A stretch of 31,738 bases of DNA from XYA12-FULL-58-9 sp001798605 (lineage in GTDB: Bacteria > Myxococcota > XYA12-FULL-58-9). The notes beneath the pieces were generated by a model. The model was given only the letters and a program-made list of their open reading frames with translations. It searched no databases and was not told the origin of the DNA. The stretch is taken from the NCBI GenBank assembly GCA_036736205.1, contig DAINMX010000057.1, positions 1 to 31,738 of the forward strand. The letters are read 5' to 3'. Below, in pieces: positions 23,270-31,072 of this stretch. The stretch's first letter is position 1. Every line of letters starts with the position of its first letter. A program made the translations under genes and the position numbers.

Positions 23270-24471
23270 TGTTCACCTTCCTCGGGGACGAGGCCCATTT
23301 GTCGCGCCTGTGCCACCAGGCGATTGGCGCGCTCCACGACGGGCGGGTCAATCATCTTCGAGCCCAGGGAGACCACCCCCAGACCCTGGGCTTCGGCTTG
23401 TTTGAAAGCGCCGACGATCTTGAGTGCCTTGTCAATCTCGGTCGCTGACGGCGCGAAGGCTCGATGAATCACCTCGACCTGTCGCGGGTGAATGCAGCCC
23501 ATGCCTTCAAAGCCGAGGGCACGAGCGCGCTTGGCCCAACTCTCCAAGCCCTCCATGTCGCCAACATCGCCAAACACCGAATCGATGGCTTGCAGGCCCG
23601 CGGCTCGGGCAGCATTGAGAAGCCGCGAGCGCGCCCACAGGGTCTCACTGCCCTCCAGCGTCTTTGCGACCCCGAGATCGGCGGTGTAATCCTCGACCCC
23701 AATGGTCAGTGCCACCACGAGCTCAGATGCCGTTGCAATGGAGAAGGCATTCTCGATGCCGAGCGCCGACTCCAAGATGGGCATGAGCCAAATGGGCCGG
23801 CCTCCCTGCCGCAAATTGTCGATGGTCTTTGCGACCTCATGCACCTGCTTGGCATCCTCGACTTTGGGAATAAGGATGAGATCGGGCTGCTCCGGCACCA
23901 CGGCCCGGAGATCTTCAAGTCCCAAGGGCAGCTGATTGATCCGTACCATGCGCTCGGCATTGCCAAAATCGACGCTGCGAAGCTCGTTGCGTACCAGCAA
24001 ACGCGCCGCATCCTTGGCTGACGGATGCACCGAGTCTTCGAGGTCCAAAATGATCGCGTCAGATTCGTAAAGGCCAGCATTGACCGCGAGTTTCGGTTGG
24101 TCACCCGGCAAATACAGACGCGAACGCCGCAGACGTTTCTTGGCTGAAGGCGGCAACAGATCCACCGTTCGCGCCGGACGTGCGTCCGCACCAACACCCA
24201 AACCGGCCTGGCGGACCGCAGCTTCCAGGCGGGCTTGAATGACAAATGGCAGGGCACCATAGTCATGCACCGTGACCGACGCATGGCGAACGCCAAGCCT
24301 CTCCAGTGTCGCTTCAATATCCGCGCGAATCGCATCGCCATAATACAGCTGCACCTTCGACTCGAGATCGAGCTTCACTCCACCGCTCGATTGCGCTTCG
24401 ATGCGAACGTGCAAATCGGAGCGAACCTGGTCGCCCATGCGGCCGGCCTCGCCCAACCCTTGGTTGGCCAT
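23266..24471 (-). CDS. Fused citrate lyase acyl carrier (CitD) and beta subunit (CitE)
   Basis: 401 aa; ATG at 24471 with GAGGAG upstream. Residues 15-90 match CitD (RSDLHVRIEA, LDLESKVQLYYGDAIRA, the conserved GAL motif then ARLEAA). Residues 112-401 match CitE, the citryl-ACP lyase of the HpcH/HpaI-like barrel: RSRLYLPGDQPKL, DAIILDLEDSV (Glu-Asp metal site), MPILESALGIENA, GVEDYTADLG, CIHPRQVEVIH. In classic systems CitD and CitE are separate proteins and CitD carries a phosphoribosyl-dephospho-CoA on a Ser. Here the equivalent Ser position looks like Arg17, with Ser18 next to it. Stop overlaps the citF start. Confidence 0.9.
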   Translation of the reverse strand: MANQGLGEAGRMGDQVRSDLHVRIEAQSSGGVKLDLESKVQLYYGDAIRADIEATLERLGVRHASVTVHDYGALPFVIQARLEAAVRQAGLGVGADARPARTVDLLPPSAKKRLRRSRLYLPGDQPKLAVNAGLYESDAIILDLEDSVHPSAKDAARLLVRNELRSVDFGNAERMVRINQLPLGLEDLRAVVPEQPDLILIPKVEDAKQVHEVAKTIDNLRQGGRPIWLMPILESALGIENAFSIATASELVVALTIGVEDYTADLGVAKTLEGSETLWARSRLLNAARAAGLQAIDSVFGDVGDMEGLESWAKRARALGFEGMGCIHPRQVEVIHRAFAPSATEIDKALKIVGAFKQAEAQGLGVVSLGSKMIDPPVVERANRLVAQARQMGLVPEEGEQ

Positions 24472-24540
24472 GGAGATCTCCTCACCTCCGACAAGGATCC
24501 CGATTCACGTGGCAATCGAGGTCAGATCCATAAGTCGAGG

Positions 24541-25728
24541 TCATTTCAACTTTGCAATGATCGCATCGGTAAGCTGAATGGTATTGGCGGCACCCTTGCT
24601 CAGTGAATCAGGACCGCCAACGATGCGCATCATGTCATAAGCCTGGATCTTGCCCTCGGCCACAACCGCAGCCACTGCGTCGCGGACCTTTTTCGCTTTG
24701 TCGAAATCGCCTATGTGGTCGAGCATCATCGCCGCCGACAGAATCATGGCGATGGGGTTCACGATAGGCGGATTGAGCTTTTCGTACTTCGGCGCCGAGC
24801 CGTGGGTGGGCTCGAATACCGCGACCTCGTCACCAATATTGGCGGAGCAAGCAAAGCCCAGTCCCCCCACCAGTCCCGCGAAGCCATCGGAGACGATGTC
24901 CCCAAACATATTGCTTGCAACAATAGGACCGTAGATCTCGGGATTTTTGGTGAGCCACATCATCTGAGCGTCGATATTGGTCGACCAAATCTCGATGCCA
25001 GCAAAGTTCTTCTGCACTTCCTTGGCCACCTCCTCCATCATCCCGGAGGTCTCACGCAAGACGTTGGGCTTCTCGCAGACCGTCACCGACTTAAAGCCAT
25101 GCTTCTTCGCATATTCGAAAGCGGCGGTGACGATGCGTCGACAGGCGTTGCGAGTCAACACCCGCGTCGAGATGGCCAGGTCCTGTTTGGGTGTACTCGC
25201 AAACACCTTGAACTTCGGATGACTCGCAAATGCCGCATACACATTGTCGGGTGGATTGGTCCACTCGATCCCGGCGTAGAGTCCCTCGGTGTTCTGACGA
25301 AAGATGACCGCATTGACCCTTGGCTCCTCCACCTCGTCACTCGGTCCGCGACGAATGAAGTTCAGCGGGTTGCCGGGAAACGACAAGCATGGGCGAATGC
25401 AGATGTCGAGGTTGAAACGTTGCCGCATGCCAACGATGGGGCTGAAGTAAACCAGGCCTTTTCCCTGAAGCGTCGGTTTGAGCTCCTTATTCGCCTTGTC
25501 CTTCGGCTTCGAGGTGATGGCACCGAAGAGTCCGAGCTTGTGCTTGGCCAATAACTCGATGGTCCTCTCGGGCAAGGCGTTGCCCTCGTTGATCCAGAAG
25601 TCCCAGCCGATGTCGGCGTGTACGTACTCGGCATCAAATCCAACAGCATCGAGAACCCGGATGGACTCGGGAAGAACGACCTTGCCAATTCCGTCACCGG
25701 GCATCGTTACGACTGTGTATTTCGCCAT
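24541..25728 (-). CDS. NAD-type isocitrate dehydrogenase family enzyme
   Basis: 395 aa; ATG at 25728 with GGAGACGAGAG before it. It belongs to the isocitrate/isopropylmalate dehydrogenase superfamily: TMPGDGIGK at the N-terminus, FGAITSKPKDKANKEL, the substrate-loop region SPIVGMRQRFNLDICIRP, IFRQNTEGLYAGIEW, NMFGDIVSDGFAGLVGGLG (metal-binding Asp) and EPTHGSAPKYE near the coenzyme site. The overall look is of the short NAD-linked isocitrate dehydrogenases. Homoisocitrate as substrate remains possible because the next gene upstream is homoaconitase-like. It sits between the hydratase and citDE, separated by 66 and 69 bases, in one operon. Confidence 0.85.
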   Translation of the reverse strand: MAKYTVVTMPGDGIGKVVLPESIRVLDAVGFDAEYVHADIGWDFWINEGNALPERTIELLAKHKLGLFGAITSKPKDKANKELKPTLQGKGLVYFSPIVGMRQRFNLDICIRPCLSFPGNPLNFIRRGPSDEVEEPRVNAVIFRQNTEGLYAGIEWTNPPDNVYAAFASHPKFKVFASTPKQDLAISTRVLTRNACRRIVTAAFEYAKKHGFKSVTVCEKPNVLRETSGMMEEVAKEVQKNFAGIEIWSTNIDAQMMWLTKNPEIYGPIVASNMFGDIVSDGFAGLVGGLGFACSANIGDEVAVFEPTHGSAPKYEKLNPPIVNPIAMILSAAMMLDHIGDFDKAKKVRDAVAAVVAEGKIQAYDMMRIVGGPDSLSKGAANTIQLTDAIIAKLK

Positions 25729-25794
25729 CTCTCGTCTCCGTGTGCTGCAAAAATCTCGGAGTGGTCGCCGAGATTTGTGTTCATTGTTCTTCGC

Positions 25795-27726
25795 TCAAAG
25801 GCCCAATGTTTGTCGTACCTGATTTTCCACGCCGCCAGCGACGACCAGCGCCTGCGGCACAGACCCCAAGGGCGGGAACCGAAACGACTCGCCACCATAG
25901 GCAATGGTGCCCTTGGAGAAATCGATTTGAATCTCATCTTCACCCATGATCGTCTTCTGATCTTTGGCAATTGCACCACTGTGCCGTTGCCGAAGATGCT
26001 TCACCAATGGCGGACACTCCACGCACGCCATGCCGTTATTGAAGGCATTGCGCAAATAGGTTTGCGAGAAACTCCCCGCAAGCACCAGAGCTATGCCCTT
26101 TGCCTGAAGTGCGGTCACCGCCTGTTCGCGACTGGATCCGGTGCCGAAATTGAATCCGCCCACGATGACATCACCTTTGCGGGTGGCCGCGGCAAAACCA
26201 GGATCGTAGTTTTCCATCACCACCTTTGCCATCATCTCCTGTGTCATGTCATCGCGGTAGGTGTAGTCCTTGCCGTAGATGCCGTCCGTGTTGATGTTGT
26301 CCGCAGGCAAGAAGACCAAACGCCCTTCCAGAGTAGCGGGGAACCCCTCGAGAATCTCCACGTTCTCTCGTTGTGGTACCTTCGCTTCGAGCTCGACACA
26401 CTCAACAGACGGTTCCTTGCGCGCAGCATCGGGTCCCGAAATGAAACCGGCGAGGGCCGATGCCGCAACAACCGCGGGACTCGCCAGGTAACATTTGGCG
26501 TCCCTCGAGCCCATTCGCCCCTTGAAGTTGCGGTTGGTGGCGGAGATCCCGTTTTCGCCCGCTTCGAGCAGCCCCGTTCCCAAACCAATGCAAGGCCCGC
26601 AACTCGGCGGTAAAATCGTTGCACCCGCGTCGACCAGGATTTGCCAGGCGCCGCTCTTCTCGGCAGCCGCCTGCACCGCACGGCTGGCTGCGGCTACGTA
26701 CAACGTGACGCCAGCAGCAACCTTCTTCCCCCGCAGCACATTCGCTGCCGCCTGCAGATCCTCGAGGCGAGAGTTGACGCATGAGAGAAGGTACGCCTTG
26801 TGAATCGGAATCTGTCTTTCTTTGAGTTGGGCCAAGGAGGTGGACACCTGCACCGAATCGGGACCGGCGACGTGCGCAGAGATCGTCGACAAGTCCACAG
26901 TGACACGCGCCGCGTAGGCGGCGTCCAGATCAGCCAGAACAGGCTGCTTCCGCATAGAAGCGAGATCCGGTGGAGTGACTCTGGTGATCCCCGCCCCCAT
27001 CCTTTGTTGGATAAACTGCACGGTTCGCGCATCCATGGGGAACCAACCAACCAAGGCCCCCCATTCTGTCGTCATGTTGGCGACGCTCATGCGGTCGTCC
27101 ATGGACAAGGACGCCACGCCATCCCCAGCAAACTCCACCGCAAGGTTGAGGACCTGTCCCTGGTTGAGATGGCCGCAGAGAGTGAGAATTAAATCCTTGC
27201 CACCGACCCCCTCGGGAAGCTTCCCGTGCAAAACAACTTGGACAGTTTGAGGGATCTGCCACCAGAACTCACCGGTGCTCCAGATCGCTGCAGCATCCGT
27301 GCGCACCACCGGTGTCCCCACCGCACCAAGGGCGCCATACATGTTCGAATGAGAATCTGAGGCCACGACGAACGAGCCCGGGGTCACATAGAGTTGCTCG
27401 CACATGATCTGGTGACCAATTCCCGTACCCGCAGGGTAAAAATCAATGCCCTCCCTGGCAGCAAAGGCCTCTATCGATTTGTACTTTGCGAGATTGGCGT
27501 CGCTCTCATTTTGGATGTCGTGGTCGAGGGCAAACACCGGTTGTTTGGGGTCGAACACCTTGGGTGCACCGATGGAAAGAAACTTCTTCATCACCGGAGC
27601 GGTGTTATCGTGGGTGAGGATGTGCTTCGGTCGAATGCTCAGAAAATCTCCTGCGACGAGTGGCCTCCCCGTCGGCCCACGGACCATATGACCCTGGGCA
27701 ATCTTCTCAACAACTGTCTGTCCCAT
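25795..27726 (-). CDS. Fused aconitase-superfamily hydratase closely resembling fungal homoaconitase (Lys4)
   Basis: 643 aa; ATG at 27726 with AGAGG upstream. Catalytic domain with the canonical Asp68-His69 (LDHDIQN), ASDSHSNMYG, RTDAAAIWSTGEFWW and NMTTEWGALVGWFP. The [4Fe-4S] ligands are Cys316 (SCVNSRLEDL), Cys376 and Cys379 (SCGPCIGLG). The swivel domain from about residue 450 holds PADNINTDGIY and FNFGTGSSREQA. Single-chain architecture, GTPVVRTDAAAIW and ISATNRNFKGRMGS are, from memory, nearly the same as in yeast Lys4, which hydrates homoaconitate in lysine synthesis. Next to isocitrate dehydrogenase and citrate lyase, an aconitase role is equally plausible. Second gene of the minus-strand operon. 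Confidence 0.88.
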   Translation of the reverse strand: MGQTVVEKIAQGHMVRGPTGRPLVAGDFLSIRPKHILTHDNTAPVMKKFLSIGAPKVFDPKQPVFALDHDIQNESDANLAKYKSIEAFAAREGIDFYPAGTGIGHQIMCEQLYVTPGSFVVASDSHSNMYGALGAVGTPVVRTDAAAIWSTGEFWWQIPQTVQVVLHGKLPEGVGGKDLILTLCGHLNQGQVLNLAVEFAGDGVASLSMDDRMSVANMTTEWGALVGWFPMDARTVQFIQQRMGAGITRVTPPDLASMRKQPVLADLDAAYAARVTVDLSTISAHVAGPDSVQVSTSLAQLKERQIPIHKAYLLSCVNSRLEDLQAAANVLRGKKVAAGVTLYVAAASRAVQAAAEKSGAWQILVDAGATILPPSCGPCIGLGTGLLEAGENGISATNRNFKGRMGSRDAKCYLASPAVVAASALAGFISGPDAARKEPSVECVELEAKVPQRENVEILEGFPATLEGRLVFLPADNINTDGIYGKDYTYRDDMTQEMMAKVVMENYDPGFAAATRKGDVIVGGFNFGTGSSREQAVTALQAKGIALVLAGSFSQTYLRNAFNNGMACVECPPLVKHLRQRHSGAIAKDQKTIMGEDEIQIDFSKGTIAYGGESFRFPPLGSVPQALVVAGGVENQVRQTLGL

Positions 27727-27764
27727 TTCATGCCTCTAGACGACTGGCACAGTCGCAAATGGAA

Positions 27765-28307
27765 TTATTTCACCAGATTCTTGAACGGCAGGAAGGTCAT
27801 GAAATCCGCGTGGTGGACGATGGTCGCCTCTGTGCTGCGCTTCACCAAGTCCCCTTCACCAGCGTGCGCAGCAACAATGTGAGCCACCGCATCGGGCACA
27901 CCACACATCATGCACAAGCCAACTCCGGTAAATGGATGCCGCAACGCCTTGCCGCGATCACTCTGCACTGCTTTGCCGTCTTTCTTCTCGTACTCGAGAA
28001 GCTTGCCGACATCCGCCAAAATTGCACCCGCGATGACCGTGTCCATGTCGATGGGCAGCGCCCTGCCGAGATGCTCTTGCATCGATTCGGCGGCCTTACG
28101 TGCAACGTGCACGACACAACGCTTGTGCTCCATAAAGGATGCCGGACAATGTGGCACCAACAGCGTGAACGGAATCTCTTCGAGATCCTTCGGCTCCAAA
28201 GGACTGAGCTCAAACGCCTTGATCCAGGTCGAAAGCGTTCTTTCACGAAGATCCGCACCCTTGATCCACTCGAGCTCTGGCCACAACTCCAACACTTCTT
28301 CTCGCAT
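27765..28307 (-). CDS. HD-domain-like protein with altered HD motif
   Basis: 180 aa from the ATG at 28307, chosen for GGAGG five bases upstream; the open frame runs further but without family-like sequence. It resembles HD-superfamily metal-dependent phosphohydrolases: an early His in MEHKRCVVHVA, then AGAILADVGKLLEYEK in place of the usual LLHDxGK, then HPFTGVGL, AAHAGEG and TIVHHADF. The first His of the HD pair is Ala (codon GCG), so metal binding may be changed. First gene of the operon leading into the homoaconitase-type gene 38 bases on; the link to citrate metabolism is unexplained, perhaps regulatory. It is divergent from the HAD gene. Confidence 0.75.
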   Translation of the reverse strand: MREEVLELWPELEWIKGADLRERTLSTWIKAFELSPLEPKDLEEIPFTLLVPHCPASFMEHKRCVVHVARKAAESMQEHLGRALPIDMDTVIAGAILADVGKLLEYEKKDGKAVQSDRGKALRHPFTGVGLCMMCGVPDAVAHIVAAHAGEGDLVKRSTEATIVHHADFMTFLPFKNLVK

Positions 28308-28317
28308 CTTGCCTCCA

Positions 28318-28331
28318 GCCGCTCCTGCGGC
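28318..28331 (-). other. Short GC hairpin next to the HD gene ribosome-binding site
   Basis: GCCGC and GCGGC form a perfect five-base-pair stem with a four-base loop (AGGA on the coding strand), ending two bases before GGAGG (28312-28316). As RNA it could fold just before the start site and affect translation of the operon's first gene. Small, so may be chance. Confidence 0.35.
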
Positions 28332-28424
28332 CGGTACACTACCTTTGAGACACCTGCAGGTCCAGATCGCCAAATCCGCCCATAACAACACAACTGTTTG
28401 ATCTAACACACGATAATCCAAGTC

Positions 28425-29558
28425 ATGGAGTCCTCTGGTGTCAATTTGTTTCCGGACTTGGCCGCCATTTGGCCGAGAATTGCCTGTCTTGGTGAGAAGG
28501 CCGAGGAGGCCGAGAAGACCGACAAACCGCTACCCCCACTCAAATGGCCCGAACCTCAGACCTCGGATCTGAACCTCAACAGGTCCCATTGCAAAGATGC
28601 ATCGAGCCTGATGCTAACGCGCTCGAGTGATTACGTCGTCAACCTCAACATGGCACGGCGCACACTCGGAAAACTGCGGTCCCCCAGTGCCGCAGCAGCA
28701 ATCAATCTCAAGTTGCCGGCCAACGACGAGATCACCAGCCGACAGCTCATCAGCGCCCTCGAGGAGATCGATGTCTCCGCACTCAAAGATTCGGGGGTAC
28801 CCGCTATTGCCGTGTTTGATTTCGACAACACCCTGATGCGCGGTGACATCTTCCTATCCTTCAGCGCATATGTCGCCAAGGAGAGGGGATACCCTCCCAC
28901 CAGCCGCGCCGCCGTGGCGCGAGAGCTCGCAAAACGCGCCGGCGACAACCTATCCAAAGTGGAGCTCCGTCGCCTCGATACCAACAGCATGGTGGAACGA
29001 GCATTCGCTCTCAAAGAGATGGGCAAGCTCAAAACCAGCGATGTCCACTTCGTCTGCTGCGCCGCCCTTCGTGATTTGCCCGTGAGCAGAGCCCACAAAC
29101 TGGCCCAACAGATGTTTGAGCTCGGTGCCAAACCTTACAAGAACAACGCCTTCGACCCGAGCGACGGTCCGGGCGACTCGGCACGAGACATCATCACGAC
29201 CCTGAGGAACCGCGGTGTCGAGGTGTACGTCCTCTCGGCGGGACTCACCTTTCTCGTTGAGCTCGGTTCAGCCTTCTTCGGCATTGACCCAGAACATGTC
29301 TTCGCCGCCGATGCTGAAATGCGGAACGGTGTTTTCACCGGCACCGTGCCCGACGTCTTCGGAATCGGCAAAGACACAATGGTGCGCAACCTCATCGGCT
29401 GTCCACCTCTGTTTGCATTTGGCGATTCCCCCGTGACCGACATTCTCATGATGCAACAATCGCTGGTTCGCGGCTTCATGATCGAGCCCTCTGCCGAGTT
29501 TGTGGCCCATGTCAAAGAGCGTGGCGAAAATCACCTGCCGGTCTATTTTGCAGCGTGA
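28425..29558 (+). CDS. HAD-superfamily phosphatase, SerB-like, with N-terminal extension
   Basis: 377 aa from the ATG at 28425; no clear ribosome-binding site, and an ATG at 28611 is an alternative start. The catalytic HAD domain begins near residue 127: motif I FDFDNTLMRGD (nucleophile Asp and acid/base Asp), motif II Ser in YVLSAGLTF, motif III Lys in GIGKDTM, and motif IV FGDSPVTDILMM. Arrangement and helical cap (AKRAGDNLSKVELRRL) resemble the SerB/PSP-like IB subfamily, which removes phosphate from small molecules. The first 120 residues are not recognised and look partly disordered. Divergent from the HD gene, and upstream of gltS on the same strand. Confidence 0.85.
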   Translation: MESSGVNLFPDLAAIWPRIACLGEKAEEAEKTDKPLPPLKWPEPQTSDLNLNRSHCKDASSLMLTRSSDYVVNLNMARRTLGKLRSPSAAAAINLKLPANDEITSRQLISALEEIDVSALKDSGVPAIAVFDFDNTLMRGDIFLSFSAYVAKERGYPPTSRAAVARELAKRAGDNLSKVELRRLDTNSMVERAFALKEMGKLKTSDVHFVCCAALRDLPVSRAHKLAQQMFELGAKPYKNNAFDPSDGPGDSARDIITTLRNRGVEVYVLSAGLTFLVELGSAFFGIDPEHVFAADAEMRNGVFTGTVPDVFGIGKDTMVRNLIGCPPLFAFGDSPVTDILMMQQSLVRGFMIEPSAEFVAHVKERGENHLPVYFAA

Positions 29559-29587
29559 GCCACCCTGGGATATAGCCTCCACTTTGC

Positions 29588-29622
29588 CTGATTCGGTTCC
29601 ATGTCCAGGAACATGAAATCAG
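29588..29622 (+). promoter_or_regulatory. Stem-loop in the leader of the gltS-like gene
   Basis: CTGATT (29588-29593) pairs with AATCAG (29617-29622), and inside it GTTCC (29596-29600) pairs with GGAAC (29608-29612) around a seven-base loop, giving an 11-bp stem with a small internal bulge. It ends ten bases before GGGGGA, the ribosome-binding site. There is no T-run after it, so it is not a classic terminator of the HAD gene. It may be a leader control element or an operator. Confidence 0.4.
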
Positions 29623-29644
29623 CTGAGCCGTGGGGGACAACACA

Positions 29645-31066
29645 ATGAGCTTCACTTGGAGCCTGCCCATCGACCTGGGCATCATCTCCGGCACTTTGTT
29701 ATTGGCCACGCTTCTGCGCACGAAAGTCCGACTCTTGCAGCGATTCCTAGTCCCCAACGCGTTGACCGCCGGTTTTCTCGCACTTGGTTTCTACAATCTC
29801 GTGGGTCCCGCGCTCACCCTTTCGACTGATGGACTCAAGAGCCTCGCGTATCACCTGTTGAGCCTGTCCTACATTTCCCTGAGCCTGAGGGCACCAGAGA
29901 AGAAACGAAGCGGAGTCAACAGGGCAATCTTTGGCACCTCGGTCGCGATCATCTCCCAGTTCGCGCTGCAGGTTCTCATCGGCTTGTTGCTCACCTCGGT
30001 GTTCGCGGCCACCATTTTTCCCAACCTCTTCCCATCATTCGGATTGCTCTTGCCCCTCGGTTTTGCCCAGGGCCCAGGGCAAGCGCTGGCCATCGGATCG
30101 AGCTGGGAACAGTACGGATTCACCGGTGCCGGAGATCTTGGTTTGACCTTCGCGGCCATTGGCTTTTTGTGGTCATGCTTTGGCGGCATGTTGCTCGTCA
30201 ACGTCGGCATCCGACGCGGTTGGCTACGCAATGGCCAGGTGAGCAGCAGCACCTGGCGCGACCCGGGAGTGTATCCGCGCGGTACGCAACCTACTTCCAG
30301 CGCAAAGCTCACCACGTCGTCAGAAGCTATCGACTCGATGTCCTTTCACCTCGCCGCTGTGCTTGTCATCTATCTTCTGACTTTTCTCCTGCTCCAGCTC
30401 ATCACTTACTTGCTCGGGTTTGCCGGCAAAATGGGTTACGATCTCGCCGTCAATCTGTGGGGACTGAGCTTCGTCTTCGCGGCAATCGTTGCTCTGGTCG
30501 TCAGAAAGTTCGCGGTGATCACCAAAGTTGATCACACCCTCGACAACGACACCCTCACCCGGATCTCCGGTGCCTCTGTCGATTTGATGGTCACCGCCGC
30601 CCTAGGCGCGATCTCACTGGTCCTCGTCCAGGCATACTGGCTACCCATTCTCATCACCACCACGGTGGCGGGCGTCGTCGCTCTTGCCTCCATTCCGTGG
30701 ATCTGCTCCCGCGTTTTCACCGATCATCGTCTGGAACGCACACTGCTCATCTTCGGCACTTCGACCGGCACCATCGCCACGGGCCTTGCGCTGTTGCGTT
30801 CGGTCGATCCGGAGCTCAAGAGTCCCGCCGCTTCCGACTACATGATCCAGGCCCCCCTTACCCTCGCGGTGGTCATCCCATTGGTGCTCTCGCTCAATCT
30901 GCCGGTTTACAGCGTCACCCAGAATCGACCTGAGCTGTTTTGGTGGATGGTGGGAGTCGGCCTAGCCTACCTCATCCTCGTCATCGTCGCTTTTGCCGTC
31001 CTCGGGCGGCCATCGCCATTTAGACGTCCCTTGCATATTTGGGATACCACCAACGACGGGGACTGA
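29645..31066 (+). CDS. Sodium/glutamate symporter (GltS family)
   Basis: 473 aa from the ATG at 29645, with GGGGGA seven bases upstream; a GTG at 29630 would overlap that site. About 12 hydrophobic segments. Two inverted halves are visible, the first with the FLVPNALTAGFLALG and GFAQGPGQALAIG motifs and the second with GTSTGTIATGLALLR. These match the paired re-entrant regions of GltS (ESS family), which imports glutamate with Na+ through the inner membrane. Residues of the cytoplasmic loop near 205-230 are polar and variable. Substrate preference is inferred from the family only. It ends six bases from the convergent barrel-like gene. Confidence 0.85.
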   Translation: MSFTWSLPIDLGIISGTLLLATLLRTKVRLLQRFLVPNALTAGFLALGFYNLVGPALTLSTDGLKSLAYHLLSLSYISLSLRAPEKKRSGVNRAIFGTSVAIISQFALQVLIGLLLTSVFAATIFPNLFPSFGLLLPLGFAQGPGQALAIGSSWEQYGFTGAGDLGLTFAAIGFLWSCFGGMLLVNVGIRRGWLRNGQVSSSTWRDPGVYPRGTQPTSSAKLTTSSEAIDSMSFHLAAVLVIYLLTFLLLQLITYLLGFAGKMGYDLAVNLWGLSFVFAAIVALVVRKFAVITKVDHTLDNDTLTRISGASVDLMVTAALGAISLVLVQAYWLPILITTTVAGVVALASIPWICSRVFTDHRLERTLLIFGTSTGTIATGLALLRSVDPELKSPAASDYMIQAPLTLAVVIPLVLSLNLPVYSVTQNRPELFWWMVGVGLAYLILVIVAFAVLGRPSPFRRPLHIWDTTNDGD

Positions 31067-31072
31067 TTGTCG

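Noticed and set aside
28412..28417. GATAAT as a -10 box giving a leaderless transcript of the HAD gene
   Set aside because: There is no -35 element at the right distance and only one hexamer to go on.
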